Source: Armillaria gallica
Lineage: Eukaryota; Basidiomycota; Agaricomycetes; Agaricales; Physalacriaceae
Direction of reading: 5' to 3'
DNA length: 64,000 nt
Assembly: GCA_037576215.1 (NCBI GenBank)
Contig: JBANDB010000005.1
Coordinates: forward strand, 2,170,001-2,234,000
The notes under the pieces are model-generated. The model saw only the letters and a program-made list of their open reading frames with translations, made no database searches and was not told where the DNA came from. Both the position numbers and the translations under genes were made by a program. Numbering within the stretch: position 1 is the first letter of the stretch; each line of letters begins with the position of its first letter. Shown here one piece after another: positions 24,282 to 34,708 of this stretch.

Positions 24282-24523
24282 CGACGCCAAGTTCCCTTAG
24301 TGCTCTTATACTCCACTGTACACACAACATTAAAACAAATCATGGCGGGTCTTACACGAGTTTCGCATGCTCTGGCTTCTGCATGCACATATGTGCTTCT
24401 CACGACGCCAAGTTCCCTTAGTGCTCTTATACTCCACTGTACACACAACATTAAAACAAATCATGGCGGGTCTTACACGAGTTTCGCATGCTCTAGCTTC
24501 TGCATTCACATATGTGCTTCTCA
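24282..24523. repeat. Tandem duplication, 2 x 121 bp
   Basis: Units 24282-24402 and 24403-24523 are nearly identical, with two mismatches noticed (TCTGGCTT/TCTAGCTT and GCATGC/GCATTC). They lie directly beside the AA9 relic. No ORF of note spans them. Confidence 0.9.
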
Positions 24524-24873
24524 AGCCGTGAAAGGGAGGAATAGCTTTGTCGTCAGTGGGCCAATACTGACAGAGGTGACTGGACAGACAGCGTAGGTAC
24601 TTTAATAGCCATGGGGCAGTTCATGGTGAGGCTCCTCGTACGCAGTCATTTCATCCGATTGTATTCTGTTTAAATTACGTCTCTGTTACCTTCAATGGAA
24701 GCCTGTGATCCCAACTGGTGATACCAAGGTGACATGGAAGATTAATGGTGACTTTGTAGGGAAAATGATCTGTCCTACATTTCAATGTCTACGTCAGGTG
24801 GGAAGAAGTAAACGGGCTGAAAAGGTCAAAAATTTAGTTAACATAACAGCGCGCAGACCGTTCGCAAAGAACC

Positions 24874-26408
24874 TCAAGCAGCTCGGTTTCCGGGTTTTCC
24901 AACTTTGACCATAAGACAAACATCGCCGTATAAATACCCTAAAGAAGGCTCGTTCCCGTACGCGAGATAGTTTGAATCTATGCGGTTAATTGTCGTAAGT
25001 GGGGTGACCCAGGCGATCTTTGGCAATGCCGTATTCCCCTCGTGAGTCCGTGGTGGCCTGGCCCAATACTCAGTGGTCGATATTAACGTGCCACGCCTCT
25101 GCAGCTCGGTATCAAGGTGATCGGGCTCTAATTGCCCTTGGTTTTCCGGGCCTTGAACGACATGATCTAACATGTACACGGCACCATAACCTCGGGAACG
25201 ATAGATGATACGCGGGCCAGGCTCCAGGGAAAGGCCCCGGCAAGCCCGAAGGATGCTGGTATCACTACCTTTCAGGAAATCGACGAGCCGACTGAACTGC
25301 TCCTTCTCCCGCATATAAGAGTTATTGTAATGCCGCCTCGCAGGTTCACTATAATGTTCGGGGTCTCCATAAATTTCATCGACCTGTCCTCCGGGGTCTG
25401 TCGACATCGAGATGGGATACGGATGACATCCCTCCTTCGGGAAGGAAATCCGAAGCTGACAAAAGACCTTCAAGTTAGTCTCTCGTAGACAGACGGACGA
25501 TACACGCCTATGGAGGGAGGGAGTGACGGCGTGTATGTAGTGCCCCTTTGACATGGTCAATGATCGGACTTTCGGCACTCGAGACCAAGCTAGGAACTAT
25601 GGATTTGTCCTCGAGGTAAAGGTTATATGTCAAGGTCACTTGGACGCCTGACGTGAGTGGGAGAACTTCGTGCTCGACATCGCTATAGAATGCAATGTAA
25701 GAGATAACAGGTGCCTCAGCAGTACTTTCAGCAAGCATCCGTTCGGCGCTGAACGTCCATTCTTGACCGTCTTGGCGAAGGACGAGCGACCCTCCGTCGT
25801 GGAGGGTAGGGAATACAATGACAAGAGAACCCATCATATTCTCAGCACGGGGAGTATCCTTGTGCGCCTTAAAGAAGTCTCCTTCGCCTGAAAAATCCAA
25901 TATGTCAGCCTGGTTTCCCGGTTACCCTAACCATAAAATGGTCTTACAGTAAACGTTCAACTTGTATAGCTCAGAGCGCAAAACTTTCTTGATTTCGTCT
26001 TGGCCTTCAACCAGATCAGATTGCACCTGGTCGAGGATGTTTGTAGTCCGAAGGTCGAAATTACTAGAAATTTGGGTGGTATCGAGCTTTTTGGACTTGC
26101 GGTACGTTTCGTCGAATGTGTTTTGGTTTCCCAGGCCGAATCCTGCGGCATCACAGGCATCGCAGAGGTCGCGAAGCGACGTCTCGGATGCATCGCCAAG
26201 GTTCAAAAAGCTGGTGAAAAAGGTTAAACGACGGCCGTAACCTAGCAATGCCGGCATACTGCGCTGTTCCTGCCATTTCTTCCTGGCGTTTGGAATAAAA
26301 CAAGAATAGTTTATCAGAGGACACTTGGATTCGTCCCTGACTGAAAGTCCTTTCCTTCAGGGTGTTATTTACCGCCTCAATTGCAGGATGTTGTGGGCTA
26401 ACAGTCAT
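24874..26408 (-). pseudogene. 2OG-Fe(II) dioxygenase, disrupted copy 1
   Basis: It is closely similar to the intact gene at 38216-39678, including its introns (26211-26259 and 25888-25947). It keeps the HxD iron motif (FFKAHKDTPR) and the distal His (YSDVEHEVLP). Three changes argue against function. A 66-bp insertion (25473-25538) introduces a TAG. A 17-nt deletion between 25426 and 25427 removes LGFGLR and shifts the frame. The 2OG-binding Arg of SGVRVTLTYN is Gln. The C-terminal half is otherwise readable to its normal end KVGKPGNRAA. The insertion could be spliced out in frame as a 60-nt intron, but the 17-nt deletion would still break the product. Confidence 0.8.
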
Positions 26409-26584
26409 GGTAGTGCCAGGAAAAGCCAGGGAACCCACGTGTCGCAAAGTCTGACTCTGAAGTTGTTCGGAGTCGTTTGCGGGACTTCAAGTTCTGGAAC
26501 GATGCAAGAGAAAACAGCTTTTCTTATTATCCTCTAGACCGCACACTAAAATCTCCCACGTTTCTATAACAATCGGGTGGTCAT

Positions 26585-28013
26585 TCATTTGGAGGCGTCG
26601 GTGCTCGCCTCAGATACGGAACCTTGATCTCGACTCCCAGGCTTCCCAACTTTGACAATGAGACAAAAATCACCGTATAGATAACCGACTTCAGCCTGGT
26701 TCCCGTATGCAATGTAGTACGACTCGGTCTGATTGAACGTCGTAATCGGAGTAACCCAGACGATCTCTGGTAGTTCCACTTCTTCCTTGCCCAGCATGTC
26801 CTCGGCATAGTGCTCAGGGGCCGACACGAGAGTTCCGTGCTTATCGAGATAATAGTCCATTCCCTCCGCTTCCTCGTTTACCGCATCATCGGGTATGATC
26901 TGATCTGTCATCCAGAGACCATCCGAGTACCGAGGTTTATAGAGAATGCGGATATTCGTGTCCAAGGAAAGGTTTCGGCAGACCCGTACAATACTAGCGT
27001 CGCTGCCTTTGAGGCAATCTGCTAATTGCCGCAGGCTATTTTGACTCTCGATTCCGCTTTCATCAATGATCGCATACTTGTGCCGCAGACCAAATCCCAG
27101 CAGGCCACCTTTGGGAAGGAAAGTTTCGTCTTTCAAAAGGTTTTGGAGAGCCGTCTTCAACATGTCAGTTGGCATGCGATTGCTTGAAGTTTTAGCGATA
27201 ACGGCGGGAACACTTGGCTCCTTGTCCTCGAGATATAGATTGTACGTTAGCGTTACCCGAACACCCGAAGTTACGGGGAGAACTTCGTGCTCTACGTCGC
27301 TATAGAACGCGACATACGAGATCGCCGGGACCTCAGGCGTACTGTCGGCAAGCATCTTCTCTGCATCAAAGGTCCATTCCTGGCCATCTTGGCGGAGAAG
27401 AAGGGAACCGCCTTCGTGGACGGTAGGAAAGACAACGACAAGATAACCCATCATGTTTTCAGCACGAGGGGTGTCCGTGTGAGCCTTGAAAAAATCTCCT
27501 TCACCTGAAACGAAAGTCTCAGTCTAGTACCTGCTGTCTTGACACCGAATGCACCTACTGTAGATGTTCAATTTATAAAGTTCAGGTCGCAAGACTTTTT
27601 GAATTTCGTCTTCACCCTCGATGAGATCAGCCTGTACTTGGTCGAATATTTTTGTAGTTCGGGGGTCAAAGTTACAGGCAAATCGAGAGGTGTCGAGCTC
27701 CTTGGACTTGCGGTATGTTTCGTCGAATTTATTCTGATTACCCAGACCGAATCCCGCTGCATCGGATGCTTGGCAAAGGTCATGGAGGGAATCTTCAGAG
27801 GCGCTAGCAAGATTTAAAACACTGGAAGAACAGATTAGAGGAAAGTAGTAGCGTGGAATCATATACTAGCCGTGCTGCTCCTTCCATCCCTCCTTTTTTC
27901 TTGGAGTAAAAGAGCAAGAGCTTGTCAGGGGCGACCTTGAGTTGACCGCAACTGAAAGTGTTTTCGGTCAGAGCACTTCTCACCGCCTCGACTGCAGGAT
28001 TCTTGCTACCCAT
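26585..28013 (-). CDS. 2OG-Fe(II) dioxygenase copy 2
   Basis: Three exons of 143, 263 and 920 nt give 441 aa; the first two lengths equal those of the copy at 38216. Intron 1 (27822-27870) must begin GCTAGT to keep phase, so it appears to be a GC-AG intron; intron 2 is 27505-27558. The N-terminal part (AVEAVRSALTENTFSCGQL..LLLFYSKKK) is helical and specific to this family. The catalytic core has HTD in FFKAHTDTPR, the distal His in YSDVEHEVLP, and Arg in SGVRVTLTYN. These are the two His and one Asp that bind Fe(II), plus the 2OG-carboxylate Arg, as in prolyl-4-hydroxylase-like oxygenases. The substrate is unknown. The start could be 6 nt upstream (28019). Confidence 0.85.
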
Positions 28014-28169
28014 GCACATCGTTCGAAGAGCTAGATGTCTCCATGTTCGGAGTCCGTTGTTCGGATGAATCGACTGTGTCCGTAGAATACTTTTGGAGAA
28101 TAGTTTGAATACGCTCATTGTGATGGCGGTCAGTCTCAGAAATGATGGTGCACAGCCACGGCGCACTTT

Positions 28170-28849
28170 CCCTGGGCCGAGCCGCCGATTGGCCGTCGCT
28201 TTTCTGCGACGTACATTCTCAACGCAGTCGAGAATTGCATTTAGCTAGAATTCTTCTCCTATAAGTGATGATACTCTGCGAACTTTGGTATATCTAGCTT
28301 CTCAAACTTCATCGTTCGCAACCCTTTCTCAGTTGCCTTTGGAGCTCCCGTGAGTAACCACGGTAATCAGTTTTACCCTTACTCGCAAGCAAACGAGATA
28401 TCTAGAATTCCTATCTGAAACAAGAGAACTACAGACTACTTCATGAAGGCTAACCAGATATCATGGACGTTTGGATGGTCGTCTCTCACCATCAACGCCG
28501 ACAGGACAGTACTGACACATTCGAAGCCTTCATCTTTTCGGTCGAAGGTACATTATCTCAAGAGTGCATAATAAAATGCTGCAGTACGATGGTTTCATCG
28601 GCTCCTTCATCTCGCTGTTATTCCCCAAATCTTGGCATCACGGACTCATCAAGTAGAGGCGGCTCTCGTATACGATACCTCTCTGGCAACTCCGAAAGCA
28701 AGGATTCCATTCAAATTCTTACTGCGACTAAATTCATTCAAGGAACTCTGTTGTAGTATGAAGGCAACGCTTAGGCACAACGCCCGTTAAGATATAAATA
28801 TCATGTTACTCGATTTCATTCAGCCAGTCCACCTACAAGATGGGTCAAT
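28170..28849. other. Intergenic, nothing recognised
   Basis: Upstream flank of oxygenase copy 2 and 3' flank of the AA9 gene. A + strand frame at 28463-28756 has no motif. Confidence 0.45.
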
Positions 28850-30175
28850 TCAGATGAGTTCAGACATCTTGATGGGACCTACACTGCAGGTCCAGGGATG
28901 GGATAGGCCAGCTGAAAGTGATAGTCAGTTAAAGACTCTATGACAGTGTGCACTGTACCCACTGATGTGTCTATTTACAAGGCCCATCGGTTACGAGCGT
29001 CCAAACTTAAAAATGGGAGATACGCACCGGTATATATATCAAAGACGATTCCTGTTTCATTGGTGAGTTGAAAGTACGAAAAAAACAGCATAGTAGTACC
29101 ATACCTGGAGTAGAAGCGGTATAGGCACCGGGGAAGGAGACAAACGAGGTCGGGTAAGCGTTACCCGATCCTGTCACCTGAACTTGGATACAGCTCGGGT
29201 AAAATTGAGCACCTTTTTGGGTCATTGGTGAACGTCAAAACGTGTAATACGGAATATGTCACCTGGATAGCTATAGGCTTTTATTTTGATACAAGATCAA
29301 TACACTTCGTGAGTTGTTACCGGAACGGAGTTACCTCCATGCAGGGCGATTCTAGACACCGGTTAGGAGAGTATTACGGAAAGACCGAACCAGTCCTTAC
29401 ATCTCATGACGGATAATATACTGTCCGGCCTTGAGGGAAGAAGGGATGGTAAACGTGTACACACTATTGGATGCAGTGAGCAAGTCAGTGGCTGCCCAAA
29501 GACCAGCCGAAGTCTTCCCGCTTTCAGCGACCTTGAACCAGACAGCGCTACGGGCGGAGTATATCAGCATAATTGCCTCAAAACGAACATATTCTTGTTC
29601 TTACCTGGTAGCAGGACTCCAAGTGGTGATGTTGACGTTGTCGGGGGCGCGAGCCATGTAAGTAATAATTGGGCCTTTATGACTGTCTGGCCATGTAGTC
29701 CAATTCAAAGCCACCTTGGAACCGGCTGCAACTGTCCCGTAAATTGGTGCAGGCGCAGTGTAATAACCTCCGGCCGTGTAACCGTTGCATTGAAGGCTGC
29801 GTTCAAAGGCTTCAGCTAGTGCTCTTAGTAGATAGTAAACGTCACACACTCGATTAGCGAGAGGTCCTCAACAGGTCCTGCAAACGATTCAAACTGTATT
29901 AGTAGAAGGACAAACTGGACTAGTGTAAAGCGCTTACCGTTTCCCGGTATCTGGCGTACAATGCGCTGGGGGACCGGATTGTAATACCTGTTGAAGACAT
30001 GCCACATAAACACGATATTACTGAAATGAAGCAGCAGAACCTACGGGTCTGAATATGGAAGATAGCCTGTATATTTGGTCGACCCCAGAGTGATCTCTTG
30101 AACGTAGCCATGGCCCCAAGCGAGCCTCGCAACGCTCAAGAGTACGGAGAGTAGAGGAAGAATCGCCGTCAGCAT
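28850..30175 (-). CDS. AA9 lytic polysaccharide monooxygenase, copy B
   Basis: This is a secreted copper enzyme that oxidatively cleaves cellulose or related glucans. A signal peptide (MLTAILPLLSVLLSVARLAWG) precedes His22, the first copper ligand (HGYVQEITLGSTKYTGYLPY). The second ligand is the His in WTTWPDSHKGP, and the axial Tyr is in YPGAQFYPSC. The family text LSLIDLQCNGYTAGG, AVWFKVAESG and IIRHEIIALHGAY is all present after splicing many short introns. At the very end the last exon (PYPIPGPAV, stop 28879) is out of phase with the preceding donor, so the product may end differently (28850); a two-base loss relative to copy A would explain this. The catalytic core is unaffected. Confidence 0.82.
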
Positions 30176-30214
30176 CGTGCAATTAATTTGTGCTCAACTC
30201 GGCACCCAAACTCC

Positions 30215-30222
30215 TTATTATA
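30215..30222 (-). promoter_or_regulatory. Possible TATA box of AA9 copy B
   Basis: On the minus strand the sequence reads TATAATAA about 40 nt before the ATG at 30175. It is the only such element in the immediate upstream region. This is position-based inference. Confidence 0.3.
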
Positions 30223-30691
30223 CTGTTTCTTTGAGAGGAGCATGAGCCTTTGCCTGCCTCTGCGTTCCAAACGGGGCGCACCGGACCGGTTATGGATTGC
30301 TACAACGCGAAGATGAACCGATCTGATTGAATGAATTCCCTATTCCATGCGAGAAACGAGGAGACAATGTGGTCAAGTCTGTAACCTTCTTGATACCTCA
30401 TTTGTCGCATGACGCAACACCAGGGCGTTCGGAAAATAAGCGACAGGCCAAGTTCATGGACTTTGGCATGTGGACTGGTCAAAGGACGACTATCTCCGCC
30501 ACACCGCGAGACGAAGAGGAATTATCTTCGGATACACTGTGGTTCCCGAGCGAACATCGGCGTCTCAAGTGTTTATATTGGGACAAGGTCTATCATTTGT
30601 AAGGTGAAGAAAAAACATCGGTAATTTATCAAGCGGTCCAGCTACGAATTGTAAGTCAATCGAGAATGACGGTGATCCACAGAGAAAATAC

Positions 30692-31970
30692 TCACACGTC
30701 TGGTCCAGGAATAAGATACTCCTGTACATGATATGAGTGTTCTGCAACAAACAGGACAAAGATAGTACTCACGCCGGTAGAGGTATATGCATCGTAAACG
30801 ATTCCTGAAGAGAACAACATAAGCGTGCACACAAGAAACTATAGGGATTGAGCACACCAGGAGTGTTAGCATTGTAAGCGCCTGAGCCTCGTGTCAGTGA
30901 TGACTTCAGAGCATCTCAAGAATTTTTACATACCAGGGAAAGAGACAAAATCCGTAGGCAAGGCGGTTCCGTCACCTGTGACTTCGACCTGGATACAGCT
31001 AGGGTAGACCTGGGCTCCTTCAGACCTCGTTAGATCGAAAGCACGCGCACATACATGGGTGGATGATTCTTACCTGGGTATTCATATGCTGTCCGGGAGA
31101 CGCGCTGTCAGCTACGACAGATTAATTATACTTCGGGACGAGATCACCTGCATGAAGCGCAATACTTTGGCGAAATCATTAAAACCGGATGTCACGATTG
31201 CGGTGGACGCTTACATTTCATGTCGAATGATGTATTGTCCAGCTTTGAGTTTAGCAGGGATAGTAAATGTCCAGACACTATCCTGGGCGGACAACACATC
31301 GGTGGCTGCCCATAAGCCATCATCGGTTTTCCCAAGCTCGTCGATCTTGAACCATACGGCACTGTGATTTCGTTCAGCTGGAGCATTCGAATTTTCGGAG
31401 AAAGAGATGATACTCAGTGCCAGGTTGCCAAGCGGTAATGTTAGTATTATCTGGCACCCTTGCCATGTACGTGATTATTGGACCCTAGAAGAATGCGTTT
31501 TCGCGTCAGAACCGACCGTGGGGGTATACATGATATTCACCATATGAGAGTCCGGCCAGGTTGTCCACGTCAATGCTATCTCTGATCCAGCGGCAACAGT
31601 CGCGTAGATTGGAGCAGGAGAGGAACCCTCTACACCTCCATCTGTGTAGCCATTGCATTGAACGCTAGAATTGTTGTTAAATAATGTTTCAACGCTTATA
31701 TTAAACAGAAGACGGACTCAATCAAAGATAAGTCGGTTACAGGACCTAAACCCCTTCAATGGTGCTGCTGAAACAAAAAGATAGACAGCACGAACCGTTG
31801 CCTGGGATTGGGCGGACAATTCTGTCCGGTACAGGATTATAGTATGGATCAGAATACGGGAGGTAGCCACTGTATTCTGTACCATCCGCGACGATAGTCT
31901 CGACGTAACCATGTCCGCGGACAGAAGCAATAGAGGCTAGCAAAGACGCTACAAGAGTTGCTTTGAACAT
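30692..31970 (-). CDS. AA9 lytic polysaccharide monooxygenase, copy A (intact)
   Basis: Eleven exons (175, 28, 124, 71, 147, 17, 15, 84, 24, 32 and 30 nt) give 248 aa with every phase consistent. A 19-residue signal peptide (MFKATLVASLLASIASVRG) is followed by His20 (HGYVETIVADGTEYSGYLPY), the first copper ligand of the His brace. His108 in WTTWPDSHMGP is the second, and Tyr197 in YPGAQVYPSC the axial residue. It ends YTSTGEYLIPGPDV with no linker or cellulose-binding module. It should be secreted and act on cellulose or hemicellulose with an electron donor such as cellobiose dehydrogenase. Copy B follows downstream on the same strand, pointing to tandem duplication. Exons 6 and 7, at 17 and 15 nt, are micro-exons easily missed by gene finders. 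Confidence 0.93.
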
Positions 31971-32016
31971 GACGCGTCTGGCAGAGGAGGTACGTTGACT
32001 TACTTTGTCCATGCGT

Positions 32017-32024
32017 CTTTTATG
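32017..32024 (-). promoter_or_regulatory. Possible TATA box of AA9 copy A
   Basis: The minus strand reads CATAAAAG about 47-54 nt before the ATG at 31970, a plausible TATA-like position. No start-site evidence is available. Confidence 0.3.
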
Positions 32025-32915
32025 CCTTCCGTGACACTGAATACCATGAGGAAAATTGATCTTCGTAAGACGAAATGTAGAATTCGTATCGAACGACATG
32101 GAGGCCGTTTGACGCGTAACGTTCCCAAAAGACTTGTCGTTGCTTAGGATGTTTGCGAAGTTCAACCGCCTTGGGAGGCCATAGTGGACCGATGTGCGGA
32201 AAGATGCAAGATGGTACCTGGTAGTCGCACCTTGTTTACAATGACGTCCAATTTCCAAGCCTTTCTCAGGCGTAAAAGAAGCTTGGAGATAGGCGAATGA
32301 TCATGTTTGATGATTGTAGTCAAAACATGAGGCTATTATGCGACATTGAGCCGGCGAACAAAGTTTCGGAACAAAGTCTGAATTGTCATCGGATATTCTT
32401 CTGAATAAAAACGGAAACCCAGGTAGCCCCCAAAGCGTGATTGCAATCAAATGATATGCGTACCGGCCGTAAGTTGTAGCCTGCCAAGATTAAGCCTACA
32501 TTGCGGGAAATGCGCCGAATATCTACTACTGCTATAGGATACGCGCCATACATGTTGCGCTTTGTCTTCGGATAAGGACTACCCAACTGAAAAGATGAAT
32601 TAGTAGATGAGAAGGTGGACTGATCCTGGAGACTATTAGTACTTAGCGTGTCAAAAACCAAGCGAAAACATTTCACTTGTGGCATATCCTAGTAGATTCT
32701 CATGTGACTGGGGAAATTTTTGCCTCAGATGACCGGGAAAGAATTTTCGTCGAAGTTGAGTCGAAGTGGAGTCTTCAAGGGTCCAACGAACCGAGGGCCG
32801 GTATGCCGACTGCGGCCCGTGCTGCCGCTTATCTTTGTTTGTTATCGCCATTTCAACCACACAACGACCCTTGTTCGTACCGTCCACGACTTCCTTTAAT
32901 CCTTGCCGTTCCCTT
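32025..32915. other. Divergent intergenic region between AA9 and MIC26/27 genes
   Basis: The AA9 gene reads leftward and the MICOS gene rightward, so this roughly 0.9 kb contains both promoters. No further gene is supported. Confidence 0.5.
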
Positions 32916-33822
32916 ATGTACGCGACGCTAGTGCGTTGCTACCTATCTGTTTTGTATCTGTGCTTATCTGTATTCAGGCCCGGAAGTCGCTTTTGAAGGC
33001 AGCGCCCTTGGTGGCGGGGACAGCGGTGGTGCTGGTTGAAAAGGAAAGGGACAAGGTGCGTTCTCATTTTATCTGAATATTCTCCGTCTAACAAGCTCTG
33101 TCCAGCTGCCGATATATCCCATCTCATCTCCAGATATTGTACTGCTGGACACGCCCTCAACGCTGGAGAGACAAATCGGAACAGTTCGGAAGACATTTAC
33201 CGAGACCTACTCTGACGCATATTCGCAAGTTCAGGGTGTAGTTTCCAAGTGGATTGGTGTTGAGCATGCTATTGAAAGTCAGTGTTAACATCGCTCTACC
33301 TTTGACGGCAGCTGAGCGGAGCGCATAGGTCGGGTGAAGGCTCTCATCTCCCCAACGGAATCCATAATACCGGGAATTCTCTATGTGGGAATTGCAACCC
33401 TCAGCGGATCCATAATAGCGCGAAACCGCCTTCTGGTTACTCGGCTAATATTACCGCCTACATTACTCGTCCTATCCATGAACCATTTCCTCCCGCAAAC
33501 GACTGCCAATGTCTCCGAATACTTTGGCTCGTTGGAAGACACCTACTTCCCTACTCTTGCCCAGAAGCACGCCGTCGCTAACGCCCACACTAGGATGAGC
33601 TGGGACATGTTGAAGGACTCTACTGCAAACGGAAAGCAAAAGTTTGACGCAGGCGTGGAGACGGCTGTTGACAAGATTCAGGAGTCAACAGGCTTGAAAC
33701 TCAGGGAGGCTATGGGCTGGGGAAAGGGCGTCACGGAAAAGGTCGAGAGCAAGGTATTAGATGCCATCAAGGCTGTAGAAAAGAAGGAGGAGCCTTCCAA
33801 AACGGATGAGAAATCTATTTAA
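32916..33822 (+). CDS. MICOS complex subunit MIC26/MIC27 (apolipoprotein O family)
   Basis: Four exons (15, 78, 172 and 494 nt; introns 32931-32977, 33056-33105, 33278-33328) give 252 aa. The first exon codes only MYATL. The family core LPIYPISSPDIVLLDTPSTLERQIGTVRK is present, then two hydrophobic segments (ISPTESIIPGILYVGIATL and LILPPTLLVLSMNHF) flanking IIARNR, and an amphipathic, charged C-terminal half. MIC26/27 proteins sit in the mitochondrial inner membrane and help to hold cristae junctions by bridging MIC60 and MIC10 modules. The N-terminus is basic and hydrophobic, compatible with import. The length fits the family. Confidence 0.88.
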
Positions 33823-34104
33823 TAGACATCTTTCCAAACTCTTTTGTTCTCCTGAAACTTCGAACAGGTGCTCCCGTCGTTTCCCGCTGCAATCCCTTTA
33901 TTTCTTGACCAAACTGTGGCACTCTGCAGCATACTCGCGGCGCCGTGCGATTGTTCCAAGTCTTGATGGAACAGAACACGGTATCAGAGCGAGGTTATTG
34001 CATGTGGTGCGTTGCGCTACCTGAATCGACGCATTCGATTCTACTTCCGCTGCTTGGACTAGCTATACTGCATTAACCGCTTCTCATGTCCTGGCAGGGA
34101 CCTG

Positions 34105-34400
34105 TTATGTTCCTCTGTCGAGGCGGTGAGAAGTGTTCTGACTGAAAGGCATTTTAGTCATGGTTCAAAATCCCCGACAAGTTCTTACCTTTATATTCCG
34201 AGCGAAACGGAGGGATGGAAGGAGCGGCACGGCTAGTATATCATTTCATGTTACACTACTTTCCTCTAATTCATTCTTCCAGTGTTTTGCACTTGCTGAT
34301 GCCTCTAAGGAATCCTTTCAGGACATTTGCGATGCCTCTAATGTTGCAGTGCCAGTATCCAGTCCGATATTTAACTTTTCCTCTCCTCCCTTCGAATTAA
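34105..34400 (+). pseudogene. 2OG-Fe(II) dioxygenase 5' relic
   Basis: The + strand matches exon 1, intron 1 and the start of exon 2 of oxygenase copy 2: TCGAGGCGGTGAGAAGTG, GGAGGGATGGAAGGAGC, the unusual donor region CGGCTAGTATAT, and TTCTTCCAGTGTTTT. After the acceptor one base is missing relative to copy 2 and the frame breaks, although it remains readable as ALADASKESFQDICDASN. No catalytic domain follows. It lies in the opposite orientation to the four other copies. Confidence 0.75.
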
Positions 34401-34708
34401 TCTAATTAATTTACATATATTAATTCAACTCCCACGAAAACCCTACACAGTATCTGGTCTGGTAACTAAAACAGATTTGACAAACCGTACCACATGCTTC
34501 ATTTCGATACAAAGTGTCGGAGACCATGGAACATAATTGATTGCAGTGTGACATATAATTGATTATCAGTGAGTACAAGAGTAAGTGGGTGCTTGGAATA
34601 CAATCTTGTGTAGCTGATTGACGTGGTACAGTACAGTGACGCTAGTCCGGAGGCATAAACATAAGCATGAATCATAGCCATAGAGTAAGGAGACGATAGA
34701 AATACAGT

